From contig CAISEP010000017.1 of NCBI GenBank assembly GCA_903884425.1, forward strand, positions 124,001-188,000: a DNA stretch of 64,000 nt, in the 5' to 3' direction. The notes beneath the pieces are model-generated. The model saw only the letters and a list, made by a program, of their open reading frames with translations, had not been told where the DNA came from and did no database searches. The stretch is from an uncultured Caulobacterales bacterium (GTDB lineage Bacteria > Pseudomonadota > Alphaproteobacteria > Caulobacterales > Caulobacteraceae). Below are positions 29,584 to 37,347 of the stretch, piece by piece. Each line of letters begins with the position of its first letter. Within the stretch, counting starts at the first letter, position 1. A program made the position numbers and the translations under genes.

Positions 29584-29829
29584 ATGCGCAGAGGGACCGG
29601 TCTCGAGGACGTCACCCTGTTCCAGGGAGCGGCCATCAGCCTGTCCGGAGCGGTGGCGGCACTGCTGGTCGCGTTGCGCACCCATGCCCAGGCACCAGTC
29701 TGCGGCCTTGCGCACTGCCCGGCCTGCTATGTGGCCACGGCCCTGGCGATGGTCGGCATCCTGCTGGGCGGTGTGGGCTGGAACCTGCGGGCCGAGGCGC
29801 GGATCCGCCGGGGCATCGAGCGCACCTGA
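29584..29829 (+). CDS. Small membrane protein with CysX4CysX2Cys motif, divergent from ccoN
   Basis: The 81-residue protein has two predicted membrane segments (residues about 13-32 and 49-70), joined by a short loop that holds Cys40, Cys45 and Cys48 (CGLAHCPAC). A good GGGAGG ribosome site at 29573-29578 supports translation. The C-terminus is basic (RIRRGIERT). I do not recognise a named family. It is divergent from ccoN and shares the FNR/FixK-like box, so a link to low-oxygen respiration or to metal or heme handling is possible. The SDR gene converges on it with 22 bases between. Confidence 0.6.
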   Translation: MRRGTGLEDVTLFQGAAISLSGAVAALLVALRTHAQAPVCGLAHCPACYVATALAMVGILLGGVGWNLRAEARIRRGIERT

Positions 29830-29851
29830 GCCGCCTGCCGGTGCTGAGTCC

Positions 29852-30640
29852 CTAGTCCCTGAGGCCCAGTGCCTTCAGCGCGTCGGCCACGCCCCGGACC
29901 CGCGGCTGCATGTCGTCGGCCAGGTGGGCGTGGGTGGGGATGTAGAACAGGCCGAGGTCCATGCCCTTCAGCGCCAGTTCCGCGCACCGCTCCGGCGAGA
30001 TCATGTTCATCTCCGGCGGCAGCTTGTCGAAGTCCGGCAGCCCCCCGGCCACGAGGGGCGTGTAGACGCCCCCCGGCAGCAGGACGTGCAGGTCGAGGGG
30101 CTTTTCCCGCGCCTCCTCCCGCAGCCACTCGGCCATGATCAGCAGGCCGTGCTTGCTGGCGCCATAGACCCCCATGGCGAACCGCTTCACCGCATCGGGC
30201 ACGCTGAGGGAGTTCTCCGACCCGGTCAGCATCAGCCGCCCGCGGCCGCCCTCGGCCTCCAGCCGCGCCACATAGGCCTGGGCCAGACGGAAGCCCGCGA
30301 ACGTGTTGAGCTGGAACAGGGCCAGCGCCGTCTCGTCGAAGGGCTCCCGCAGCACCCGCTTGGCCTTGCCCGCCCCGGCATTGGAGCAGATCAGCGAAAG
30401 CGTGCCGAATTGCCCGTAGACCTCCTCCACCAGGGCTGCAGGGGCCGCGGGGTCGACGAGGTCGCAGGCCAGGGCGATAGCCCCGCCGCCGATCCGGGCC
30501 GCCACCGCATCGGCCCCCGCCAGATTGCGGTCGGCCACCGCCACCCGGGCGCCCCGGGCGGCCAGACCCGCTGCGAGGGCCGCGCCGATGCCCGACGCCC
30601 CGCCGGTCACCAGGACATTCTGTCCGCTGTAGTCGATCAT
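29852..30640 (-). CDS. Short-chain dehydrogenase/reductase (SDR)
   Basis: The 262-residue oxidoreductase has the TGGASGIG cofactor motif, the SNAG motif and the YGASK catalytic pair, with a Ser-rich loop (LTGSENSLS) before it that supplies the catalytic Ser. Asp in VADRN favours NAD(H). The C-terminal region has an unusual HAHLADDMQPR segment. ATG 30640 is the only start with a complete Rossmann N-terminus. The gene stands alone, between the small membrane protein and ada. The substrate is unknown. Confidence 0.88.
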   Translation of the reverse strand: MIDYSGQNVLVTGGASGIGAALAAGLAARGARVAVADRNLAGADAVAARIGGGAIALACDLVDPAAPAALVEEVYGQFGTLSLICSNAGAGKAKRVLREPFDETALALFQLNTFAGFRLAQAYVARLEAEGGRGRLMLTGSENSLSVPDAVKRFAMGVYGASKHGLLIMAEWLREEAREKPLDLHVLLPGGVYTPLVAGGLPDFDKLPPEMNMISPERCAELALKGMDLGLFYIPTHAHLADDMQPRVRGVADALKALGLRD

Positions 30641-30832
30641 GGCTGTCGTCCCCCGTTTCTCCCGGCCAGCTTAGCGGCTGCCCGCCGGGCGTAAATGGGC
30701 GGAAGAAGGCGCGCGGACGCTCAGAGTTGAATTGCCGCGCAAGAGACGGAGTGCGACCCTTCCCCCATGTCGGCAGGATCGCATGCATCGGGAGCCTTCG
30801 CTCCCCCACCGCCTTCGGAATCGGAGCCCGAC

Positions 30833-31912
30833 ATGCGCCCTCTCGATCTCGCACCGCCCCCTGCCCCCTCCATCTCGGACGCCAACCGGCTGGACGCCGT
30901 GCGCCGCCGGGACGCGGCCTTCGACGGCCGGTTCGTCTATTCCGTCCGCACCACCGGCGTCTTCTGCCGCCCCAGTTGCGCCGCGCGTCCGGCCCGGGTG
31001 GAGAACATGGCCTTCCACGACACGGTGGAGGCCGCCCGGGCCGCGGGTTTTCGTCCCTGCCGCCGCTGTCGTCCGGACGAACCCCCGAGGGCGCAGCGGG
31101 AGGCCGCCCTGGTGGCCGAGACCTGCCGCCGGATCGAGGGGGCGGAGACGGCGCCGGACCTGGCGGAACTGGCCGCCGCCGCGGGGCTCAGCCCGCATCA
31201 CTTCCACCGGCTGTTCCGGCGGATCACCGGCCTCACCCCCAAGGCCTATGCCGACGCCCACCGCGGCCGCCGGGTGCGGGAGGAGCTGGCCGGCGGGGCG
31301 GCGGTGACGGCGGCCCTCTATGACGCCGGGTTCAATTCCAGCGGCCGGTTCTATGCCGCGGCAGACGACCTGTTGGGCATGAAGCCGTCCAGCTACCGGG
31401 ATGGCGGGGCCGACACGGTGATCCGCCATGCCGTGGGCGCAAGCTCGCTCGGGGCCGTGCTGGCGGCGGCGACGGACACCGGCGTCTGTGCCATCCTGCT
31501 GGGGGACAGCGAGGATGAACTGCTGGCGGACCTGCGCCGCCGCTTCCCCCGGGCGGAGCTGGTCCCCGGGGACGCAGCCTTCGCCGCCACCCTGAGCGCT
31601 GTGCTGGCGCTGGTGGAACGGCCCGGCGCGGGGGCAGATCTCCCCCTGGACATCCGCGGCACGGCCTTCCAGCAGCGGGTCTGGCAGGCCCTGCGCGCCA
31701 TCCCGGCGGGGGAGACCCGCAGCTATGGCGAGATCGCAGAGGCCATCGGCGCGCCCCGGGGCCACCGGGCCGTCGCCCGGGCCTGTGGCGAGAATGCGCT
31801 GGCCATTGCCGTGCCCTGCCATCGGGTGGTGCGGGGCGACGGGGCCCTGTCCGGCTATCGCTGGGGGGTGGAACGCAAGCGCGAACTCCTGTCCCGGGAG
31901 ACTAAGGCGTGA
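30833..31912 (+). CDS. ada: Ada: methylphosphotriester/O6-alkylguanine-DNA methyltransferase and AraC regulator
   Basis: The 359-residue protein combines three functions. The N-terminal Zn domain has Cys45 and Cys49 (CRPSC) and Cys76 and Cys79 (CRRC); Cys45 would accept methyl groups from phosphotriesters. Residues about 85-180 form an AraC-type DNA-binding domain, and the C-terminal part is a methyltransferase with Cys329 in PCHRV. Methylated Ada normally activates its own operon. ATG 30833 has GGAG six bases upstream; an in-frame ATG at 30767 adds a Pro-rich stretch. Its stop overlaps the GTG start of the next gene (GTGA at 31909-31912), so the oxygenase is co-translated. Confidence 0.95.
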   Translation: MRPLDLAPPPAPSISDANRLDAVRRRDAAFDGRFVYSVRTTGVFCRPSCAARPARVENMAFHDTVEAARAAGFRPCRRCRPDEPPRAQREAALVAETCRRIEGAETAPDLAELAAAAGLSPHHFHRLFRRITGLTPKAYADAHRGRRVREELAGGAAVTAALYDAGFNSSGRFYAAADDLLGMKPSSYRDGGADTVIRHAVGASSLGAVLAAATDTGVCAILLGDSEDELLADLRRRFPRAELVPGDAAFAATLSAVLALVERPGAGADLPLDIRGTAFQQRVWQALRAIPAGETRSYGEIAEAIGAPRGHRAVARACGENALAIAVPCHRVVRGDGALSGYRWGVERKRELLSRETKA

Positions 31913-32607
31913 GGGCCTTGCAGGCGCGCGACTGGGACGCCGTGGCGGCAGACCTGGATGCCCGGGGTCATGCGGTGATCCCGGCGCTGCTGTCCCCGTC
32001 GGAGTGCGGGGCGGTGGCCGGACTGTACGAGCAGCCCGACCTTTTCCGCAGCCAGGTGGTGATGCAACGCCACGGCTATGGGCGCGGGGCCTACCAGTAC
32101 TTCGCCTATCCCCTGCCCGATCCAGTGGCGGTCCTGCGGACGGGCCTCTACCCGCCCCTGGCCCGGATCGCCAACCGGTGGCAGGCGGTGCTGGGCGAGG
32201 CAGCGGACTATCCGCAGACCCACGCTGCCTATCTCGACCGCTGCCACGCGGCCGGGCAGAGACGACCGACGCCGCTTCTGCTGACCTACGGACCCGGCGA
32301 TTACAACTGCCTGCACCAGGACCTCTACGGGGCGGAGCAGTTCCCCCTGCAGGCGGCAGTGCTGCTGTCCCGTCCGGGGGAGGACTTCACCGGCGGCGAG
32401 TTCGTGCTGGTGGAGCAGCGGCCGAGGATGCAGTCCCGCCCGCATGTGGTGCCCCTGTCCCTCGGGGACGCGGTGATCTTTGCCGTCAACACCCGCCCGG
32501 CCCAGGGCACCCGGGGGACCTATCGACTGACGCTGCGTCACGGGGTCAGCGAGGTGCGCTCAGGCCGCAGGCGTACCCTGGGGATCATCTTCCACGACGC
32601 CGCCTGA
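31909..32607 (+). CDS. 2OG-Fe(II) oxygenase family protein, coupled to ada
   Basis: The 232-residue protein has the double-stranded beta-helix iron site of the family: His136 and Asp138 in CLHQDLYG, and His211 in RLTLRHG, with a basic cluster at SGRRRT that could supply the 2-oxoglutarate-binding arginine. The pattern is closer to prolyl-hydroxylase-like oxygenases than to AlkB. It starts with GTG inside the ada stop region, so it should be expressed during the adaptive response. This suggests a part in alkylation repair or protein hydroxylation under alkylation stress, which is inference. Confidence 0.85.
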   Translation: MRALQARDWDAVAADLDARGHAVIPALLSPSECGAVAGLYEQPDLFRSQVVMQRHGYGRGAYQYFAYPLPDPVAVLRTGLYPPLARIANRWQAVLGEAADYPQTHAAYLDRCHAAGQRRPTPLLLTYGPGDYNCLHQDLYGAEQFPLQAAVLLSRPGEDFTGGEFVLVEQRPRMQSRPHVVPLSLGDAVIFAVNTRPAQGTRGTYRLTLRHGVSEVRSGRRRTLGIIFHDAA

Positions 32608-32613
32608 GGCTGG

Positions 32614-33033
32614 TCAGGCCTGCGCCAGCTGCAGGATCCGCGCCCATTCCTCCGCCGAAACGGGGGTGACCGACAGGCGTCCCTGGCGCACCAGGGCCAT
32701 CTGGGCCAGGGACGGGTCCGCCTTGATCACCGACAGGGGCACCGGCCGCGGCAGGGCCCGCATCGGCCGCACCCGCACGGCCACGAAGCGACCCGTCGCA
32801 TCGCCGGGATCGGGAAAGGCCGAGGCGGTGACCTCCGCCAGCCCGACCACGCTGGGATGGGCACCGGAATGGTAGAACAGGACCGGGTCGCCCACCGCCA
32901 TGGCCTTGAGATTGTTGGCCGCCTGGGCGTTGCGCACCCCGTCCCAGAGGGTCTCGCCCTCCCGCACCAGATGGTCGAAGCCGTAGCAGTCCGGCTCGGA
33001 CTTGAGCAGCCAGTGGGATGTCGCCGTCGCCAT
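32614..33033 (-). CDS. EVE domain-containing protein
   Basis: The 139-residue protein is a single EVE domain of the thymocyte nuclear protein 1 type: HWLLKSEPDCYGFDHL at the start, WDGVRNAQAANNLKAMAVGD, FYHSG and the QGRLSVTPVSAEEW region near the end. EVE domains share the PUA-like fold of YTH domains and are thought to bind modified nucleic acid bases. A good AGGAGG site lies before ATG 33033. It converges on the oxygenase gene with six bases between the stops, in a region of repair genes. Confidence 0.92.
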   Translation of the reverse strand: MATATSHWLLKSEPDCYGFDHLVREGETLWDGVRNAQAANNLKAMAVGDPVLFYHSGAHPSVVGLAEVTASAFPDPGDATGRFVAVRVRPMRALPRPVPLSVIKADPSLAQMALVRQGRLSVTPVSAEEWARILQLAQA

Positions 33034-33289
33034 GAAGCCTCCTGCCGGTCGAGATGCCGACGGGACATGGTCTCGCCTCGCCGGGCACCGGTCAACCGCC
33101 GGTGGGAACGACGGTCACGCACAGGTGATTGCGGGATCATGGCCGCCGTGGCACCGGGATGCTATATGTATTTCATGTCAGCGTGGTATCCCTGATGGAC
33201 CCGTTAGACGCCCGAGGCGCGTCAATCGCCCGATGGTGACCCGGCGACCTTTTGTGAAAACTCTCCCAACACTTTCCGGAGCACCGGAC

Positions 33290-33577
33290 ATGCGGTCGCA
33301 AGACCTCGAGACCTCGCGCGCGGCGGATATCCGTCTCGTGCGCCGCTACACACGCCGGATCGCCGCCAAGGTGGTCGCCATCGGCCTGTTCGAATTCCTC
33401 AGCCTGCGCATCGCCGCCCCGGAACTGATCGACCTGCATCAGGACTGGGCGCTGGTCGCCGGCATCCTCTTCCTCGCCGCCGCGGTTGTCGCGCCGGTGT
33501 GGCTCGCCTTCCAGGTCTGGACCGACCTGAGGCGTTATCAGCAGGAGCGGCGCGACCTCTCGCGCTCCCTCCACTAA
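33290..33577 (+). CDS. Small membrane protein preceding the Band 7 gene
   Basis: The 95-residue protein has a basic N-terminus (RLVRRYTRRIAAK), two hydrophobic segments (about 26-46 and 56-78), and a charged C-terminal tail (QVWTDLRRYQQERRDLSRS) that looks helical. I do not recognise a named family. GGAG lies eight bases before ATG 33290; the frame is open far upstream but that part has no coding character and overlaps the EVE gene start. It lies 13 bases before the Band 7 lipoprotein gene, so the two are probably one transcript. Confidence 0.65.
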   Translation: MRSQDLETSRAADIRLVRRYTRRIAAKVVAIGLFEFLSLRIAAPELIDLHQDWALVAGILFLAAAVVAPVWLAFQVWTDLRRYQQERRDLSRSLH

Positions 33578-33590
33578 CCAGGGGCTTAAA

Positions 33591-34406
33591 ATGAAACAGT
33601 TCTGGATCGTCTCGGCCTGCGCCCTGACGCTCGCGGCGTGCGGCCAGGTGGAGCCCGGACACGTGGGCATCCGGGTCAACCAGTTCGGCTCCAATGCCGG
33701 GGTCAGCAACGAGGCCCTGGGCGTCGGCACCTATTTCACGCCGTTCGGCACGACCATCTACGAGTATCCGGTGTTCACCAACACCTACACCTATACCCAC
33801 AGCCCCACCGAAGGCTCCCGCAATGACGAGGAGTTCAACTTCCAGGACAAGAACGGCCTGGGGCTGAGCGCGGACATCGCCGTCAGCTATTCGGTCAGCA
33901 CCCATCTGGCACCCAAGCTGTTCCAGAAGTACCGGACCGACGCGTCGGGCATCATCGCCGGTCCCCTGCGCAACGCCATCCGCAATGCGCTGGTCAACCG
34001 CGCCGCGGCCATGGGGGTGGAGGAGATCTACGGCCCCCGCAAGCAGGAGCTGCTGACCACCGTCCAGAACGACGTGGCCGCCTATTTCGAGCCCTATGGC
34101 CTGAACGTGGAAAAGCTGTTCTGGGCGGGCAATGTCCGCGTGCCGGAAGTGGTGCTGACCCAGATCAACAACAAGATCGCCAACGAGCAGCACGCGCTGG
34201 CCGCCCAGGCCCAGGTCGCCACCATCCAGGCCGAGGCGCAGCAGCGCATCGCCGCCGCGGAGGGGGAGGCCAAGGCCATCCAGCTGCAGGGGGCGACCCT
34301 GCGCGCCAATCCCGAAGTGCTGCGCCTGCGGGCCATCGAGAAGTGGGACGGAAAGCTGCCGCAGGTGACCTCCGGCGGCACGCCCTTCATCCAGATCGAC
34401 AAGTAG
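33591..34406 (+). CDS. SPFH/Band 7 domain lipoprotein
   Basis: The 271-residue protein starts with a lipoprotein signal (ALTLAAC, lipobox Cys17) instead of the usual membrane helix. The Band 7 domain (about 20-190) begins EPGHVGIRVNQFG and is followed by a coiled-coil of about 40 residues rich in Ala, Glu and Gln (AQAQVATIQAEAQQRIAAAEGEAKA spans about 205-230). SPFH proteins form cage or ring assemblies at membranes. The lipid anchor would put the domain in the periplasm. The gene directly follows a small membrane-protein gene. The function is unknown. Confidence 0.82.
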   Translation: MKQFWIVSACALTLAACGQVEPGHVGIRVNQFGSNAGVSNEALGVGTYFTPFGTTIYEYPVFTNTYTYTHSPTEGSRNDEEFNFQDKNGLGLSADIAVSYSVSTHLAPKLFQKYRTDASGIIAGPLRNAIRNALVNRAAAMGVEEIYGPRKQELLTTVQNDVAAYFEPYGLNVEKLFWAGNVRVPEVVLTQINNKIANEQHALAAQAQVATIQAEAQQRIAAAEGEAKAIQLQGATLRANPEVLRLRAIEKWDGKLPQVTSGGTPFIQIDK

Positions 34407-34416
34407 GCGCGCCCGC

Positions 34417-34896
34417 TCAGGCCTTGCGCCGGGCCCGGTTCACCGCCTCGTCCAGGGCGGACAGGAACCGGGACCGGTCGGCGGCCTGAAAGGGCGGCGG
34501 GCCGCGGGTGATCTCCCCGGTGGAGCGCAGGTGCTCGGCAATGCTGCGGCTGGCCAGGGCCATGCCGATGGTGTCCGGGGTGAAGGGGCGGCCGTTGGAG
34601 GCCAGCACCTGCGCCCCGTTCGCCAGGCAGCGGCCGGCCAGGGGAATGTCCTGGGTGACGACCACGTCCCGGGGACCGGCGCGTTCGGCGATCCAGTCGT
34701 CGGCGATGTCGGGGCCCGCCTCCACCACCACCCGCTCGATCCCCGGCTCCCGCGGGACCTGCAGGAAGCTGTTGGCCACGACGTAGACCGGCAGGCCGTA
34801 GCGCCGCGCGACCTTGTAGCACTCCTCCTTTACCGGACAGGCGTCGGCATCGATGTAGAGCGTGACGGGCGCAGGCGCCGGTGGCTGTGACGACAT
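34417..34896 (-). CDS. YaiI/YqxD family (DUF188) protein
   Basis: The 159-residue cytoplasmic protein matches the DUF188 family by [19 protein letters not shown] at the start, [13 protein letters not shown] in the middle and [20 protein letters not shown] near the end. The conserved Asp residues resemble PIN-like nuclease sites, but the activity of the family is not settled. ATG 34896 follows a GGGAGG site; the open frame further upstream is Ala-rich and not conserved. It converges on the Band 7 gene with ten bases between and is divergent from modB. Confidence 0.9.
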   Translation of the reverse strand: MSSQPPAPAPVTLYIDADACPVKEECYKVARRYGLPVYVVANSFLQVPREPGIERVVVEAGPDIADDWIAERAGPRDVVVTQDIPLAGRCLANGAQVLASNGRPFTPDTIGMALASRSIAEHLRSTGEITRGPPPFQAADRSRFLSALDEAVNRARRKA

Positions 34897-35085
34897 GGGA
34901 CGACCTCCCGCCCGGGAAACAAGGCAGGGGGCCTGCATAGGCGCAGCCGCGGCCCTCGCCAAGCCCGCCGCGACGCGCGGCATTTCGCCCTTTATGAACT
35001 TCCGCTACATATCGCTGGACAGCCCCTTCGGAGCCCGCAGGCTTGCCACCGCCCTCCCCGACCCTTCGAGCCCTCCGCGGACCTC

Positions 35086-35751
35086 ATGACTGAGGCGGTG
35101 TGGACGACCCTGCGGCTGGCGACGGTCACCACGGCGCTGCTGCTGCTCGTGGCCACGCCGCTGGCCCTGTGGCTGGCGCGGGGCCGGGGCTGGGTGCGCG
35201 AGGTGGTGGCCGCCGTGACCGCCCTGCCGCTGGTGCTGCCGCCGACGGTGCTGGGCTTCTACCTGCTGCTGGCCCTGGCCCCCGGCAGCCCGGCCATGGC
35301 CCTCCTGCGTCCCTTCGGCATCGAGTCCCTCGCCTTCACCTTTGCCGGGCTGGTGATCGGCTCGATGATCTATTCCCTGCCCTTCGCCGTTCAGCCGATC
35401 CGCAACGCCTTCGAGGCGATGGGGGACGCCCCGTGGGAGGCCGCCGCGACCCTGCGGGCCTCGCCCCTCGACACCCTGCTGAACGTGGCCCTGCCGCTGG
35501 CACGCCGGGGACTGTTGTCCGCCGGACTTCTCGTCTTTGCCCATACGGTGGGAGAGTTCGGGGTGGTGCTTATGATCGGCGGGGCCATCCCCGGACGCAC
35601 CGACGTGGTCTCCACCCACATGTTCCAGCTGGTGGAAGCTTCCAACACCGCCCAGGCCGGGGGTCTGGCCGCCGGTCTGGTGGCCTTCTCGTTCCTGGCC
35701 CTGGTGGGGGTGATGCTGCTGGACCGGCGGCTGGGTCGGGTGGCCGGATGA
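35086..35751 (+). CDS. modB: Molybdate ABC transporter permease ModB
   Basis: The 221-residue inner-membrane protein has five hydrophobic segments and the permease coupling motif ([25 protein letters not shown]) that contacts the ATPase. The [17 protein letters not shown] segment is typical of ModB. Its stop overlaps the modC start as ATGA at 35748-35751. No modA gene for the binding protein is found up- or downstream. The ribosome site is weak, and a 31-codon open frame (34994-35089) ends exactly in the modB start, which might couple translation. I saw no convincing ModE operator. Confidence 0.92.
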   Translation: MTEAVWTTLRLATVTTALLLLVATPLALWLARGRGWVREVVAAVTALPLVLPPTVLGFYLLLALAPGSPAMALLRPFGIESLAFTFAGLVIGSMIYSLPFAVQPIRNAFEAMGDAPWEAAATLRASPLDTLLNVALPLARRGLLSAGLLVFAHTVGEFGVVLMIGGAIPGRTDVVSTHMFQLVEASNTAQAGGLAAGLVAFSFLALVGVMLLDRRLGRVAG

Positions 35752-36521
35752 GCCCTGCCCCCGATCCGCGGCTGCAGCTTGCGCTGAGCGGGCGGCTGGG
35801 CCCCCTTGCCGTGGACCTGCGGCTGGATGTGCCCCTGGCCGGGGTCAGCCTGATCACCGGCCCGTCGGGGGCGGGCAAGACGACCCTGCTGCGCTGCGTG
35901 GCCGGTCTGACCCGCCTGGAGGGGGAGGTGTCCGTGGCCAGCGCGGTGTGGCAGGACCGGTCGCGGTTCCTGCCCCCCCACAGGCGGCCGGTGGGCTATG
36001 TGTTCCAGGACGCGCGGCTGTTTCCGCACCTGAGTGTCCGGCGCAATCTGGGCTTTGGGGCCGAGCGCGCCGGGCCGGGGCCCCGCGGTGCCCTGTCGCT
36101 GGAGGCGGTGGCCGACCGGCTGGGCCTGACCCCGCTGCTTGACCGGTCGACGGTCGCCCTGTCCGGGGGCGAGCGCCAGAGGGTGGCCATCGGCCGGGCC
36201 CTTTTGTCGCAGCCGGAACTGCTCCTGATGGACGAACCGACGGCGAGCCTCGATACCGGGGCCCGGCGGGAGGTCATCGCCCTGATCGGCGAACTGGCGC
36301 GGGACCTGCGGATGCCGGTTCTGCTGGTCAGCCATGATCCGGGCCCCGTGGCGCACCTGGCCTCGGGCCACATCCAGCTGGAGGCGGGGCGGATCGTGCG
36401 CGTCTCCGCCATGGACGGGGGCGGCCGGGACCCGATCGAGGGGATCAACGAGGCCGATCGCGACGCGCTCGCCCGGGCCGCGGTGCTGGCCGGACTGTCC
36501 CCCCTGCCGCCCGGACCCTAG
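35748..36521 (+). CDS. modC: Molybdate ABC transporter ATPase ModC, short form
   Basis: The 257-residue ATPase energises molybdate uptake with ModB. Walker A (GPSGAGKTT), the signature (LSGGERQRV), Walker B (LLLMDEP) and the Q-loop ([12 protein letters not shown]) are all present. Most ModC proteins have about 350 residues because a C-terminal TOBE (molybdate-binding) domain follows the ATPase; here the protein ends soon after the ATPase core with [12 protein letters not shown]. It overlaps modB by ATGA and converges with modE so that the two stop codons share bases 36518-36521. Confidence 0.92.
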   Translation: MSPAPDPRLQLALSGRLGPLAVDLRLDVPLAGVSLITGPSGAGKTTLLRCVAGLTRLEGEVSVASAVWQDRSRFLPPHRRPVGYVFQDARLFPHLSVRRNLGFGAERAGPGPRGALSLEAVADRLGLTPLLDRSTVALSGGERQRVAIGRALLSQPELLLMDEPTASLDTGARREVIALIGELARDLRMPVLLVSHDPGPVAHLASGHIQLEAGRIVRVSAMDGGGRDPIEGINEADRDALARAAVLAGLSPLPPGP

Positions 36522-37303
36522 CCCACCGCCAGGATCACCTGCGAGGCCTTGATCATCGCCTGGACGGTCATGCCGATGTGCAGGCCGAGCTGGCGCGCGC
36601 TCTCCCGGGTGACGATGGCGGTCAGCTGCTTGCCGGGTGCGAGTTCCAGCACCACCTCGTCATTCACCGCCCCTACCTCGTGGCTGACCACGGTTCCGGT
36701 GAGGAGATTGCGGGCGGATGTCCGCAGCCCCGCGGCCTCCACGGCCAGGATGACGGCGCTGGCACTGATCAGGGCCGCGGCCGGTCGGCCGGGCACCAGA
36801 TCCAGCTCCGCCAGACTGCCGGAACTGACAATGGCCACCAGCACCAGTTCCGGGGAGATCCGCAGATGCACCTCCCCGTTCACGGCCCCCTCGGCCACCG
36901 TCTCCACCACCCCGCGGAACAGGTTGCGCGCACTCGTCTTCATGCCGAAGCTCCAGATCGTCAGGCCATCGGCGCGGCCGTGACCGGCCAGGGCCGCGTC
37001 CAGCCGTCCGGCCACATTGGCCAGGGCTGTCTCGACCTCGTGAAAGGCCGCCAGCACCGCCTCGCCCGCCGGGGTCACATGGGCGGTCCCGCCCCGCGCG
37101 CCCCCCGCCTGGCTGATCACCAGGGGGGCTTCGAACAGGTTGTTCAGGGCCTGGACGGCGTCCCAGGCCCCCTTGTAGCTCAGACCGGTCCGCTCCGCCG
37201 CCGCGCGGATGGAGCCCAGATCGCGGATCGCCTGCAACAGGGCCATCCGCTCCGGACCGACCCGGGCACCGGGGTGGCGGCGGGACTGGATCTGGGCGTG
37301 CAT
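36518..37303 (-). CDS. modE: Molybdate-responsive transcriptional regulator ModE
   Basis: The 261-residue protein has an N-terminal winged helix (residues about 20-105, with SIRAAAERTGLSYKGAWDAVQALN) and two tandem TOBE/Mop domains (about 120-190 and 195-261, each with the TSARN-L and NDEVVLEL-like motifs) that bind molybdate. ModE normally represses molybdate uptake when the ion is plentiful. ATG 37303 gives the family N-terminus; the frame is open upstream through the kinase gene end. It is convergent with modC and shares the CTAG stop bases. Confidence 0.93.
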   Translation of the reverse strand: MHAQIQSRRHPGARVGPERMALLQAIRDLGSIRAAAERTGLSYKGAWDAVQALNNLFEAPLVISQAGGARGGTAHVTPAGEAVLAAFHEVETALANVAGRLDAALAGHGRADGLTIWSFGMKTSARNLFRGVVETVAEGAVNGEVHLRISPELVLVAIVSSGSLAELDLVPGRPAAALISASAVILAVEAAGLRTSARNLLTGTVVSHEVGAVNDEVVLELAPGKQLTAIVTRESARQLGLHIGMTVQAMIKASQVILAVG

Positions 37304-37347
37304 GGCCGGTGCGGCCTGCGACCGCGTCCCGTCCGGCGGCACCGCGC

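Noticed and set aside
34981-35016. Possible ModE operator before modB
   Set aside because: The TATG and CATATCG parts do not form the expected palindrome of the Mo-box; too weak to annotate.
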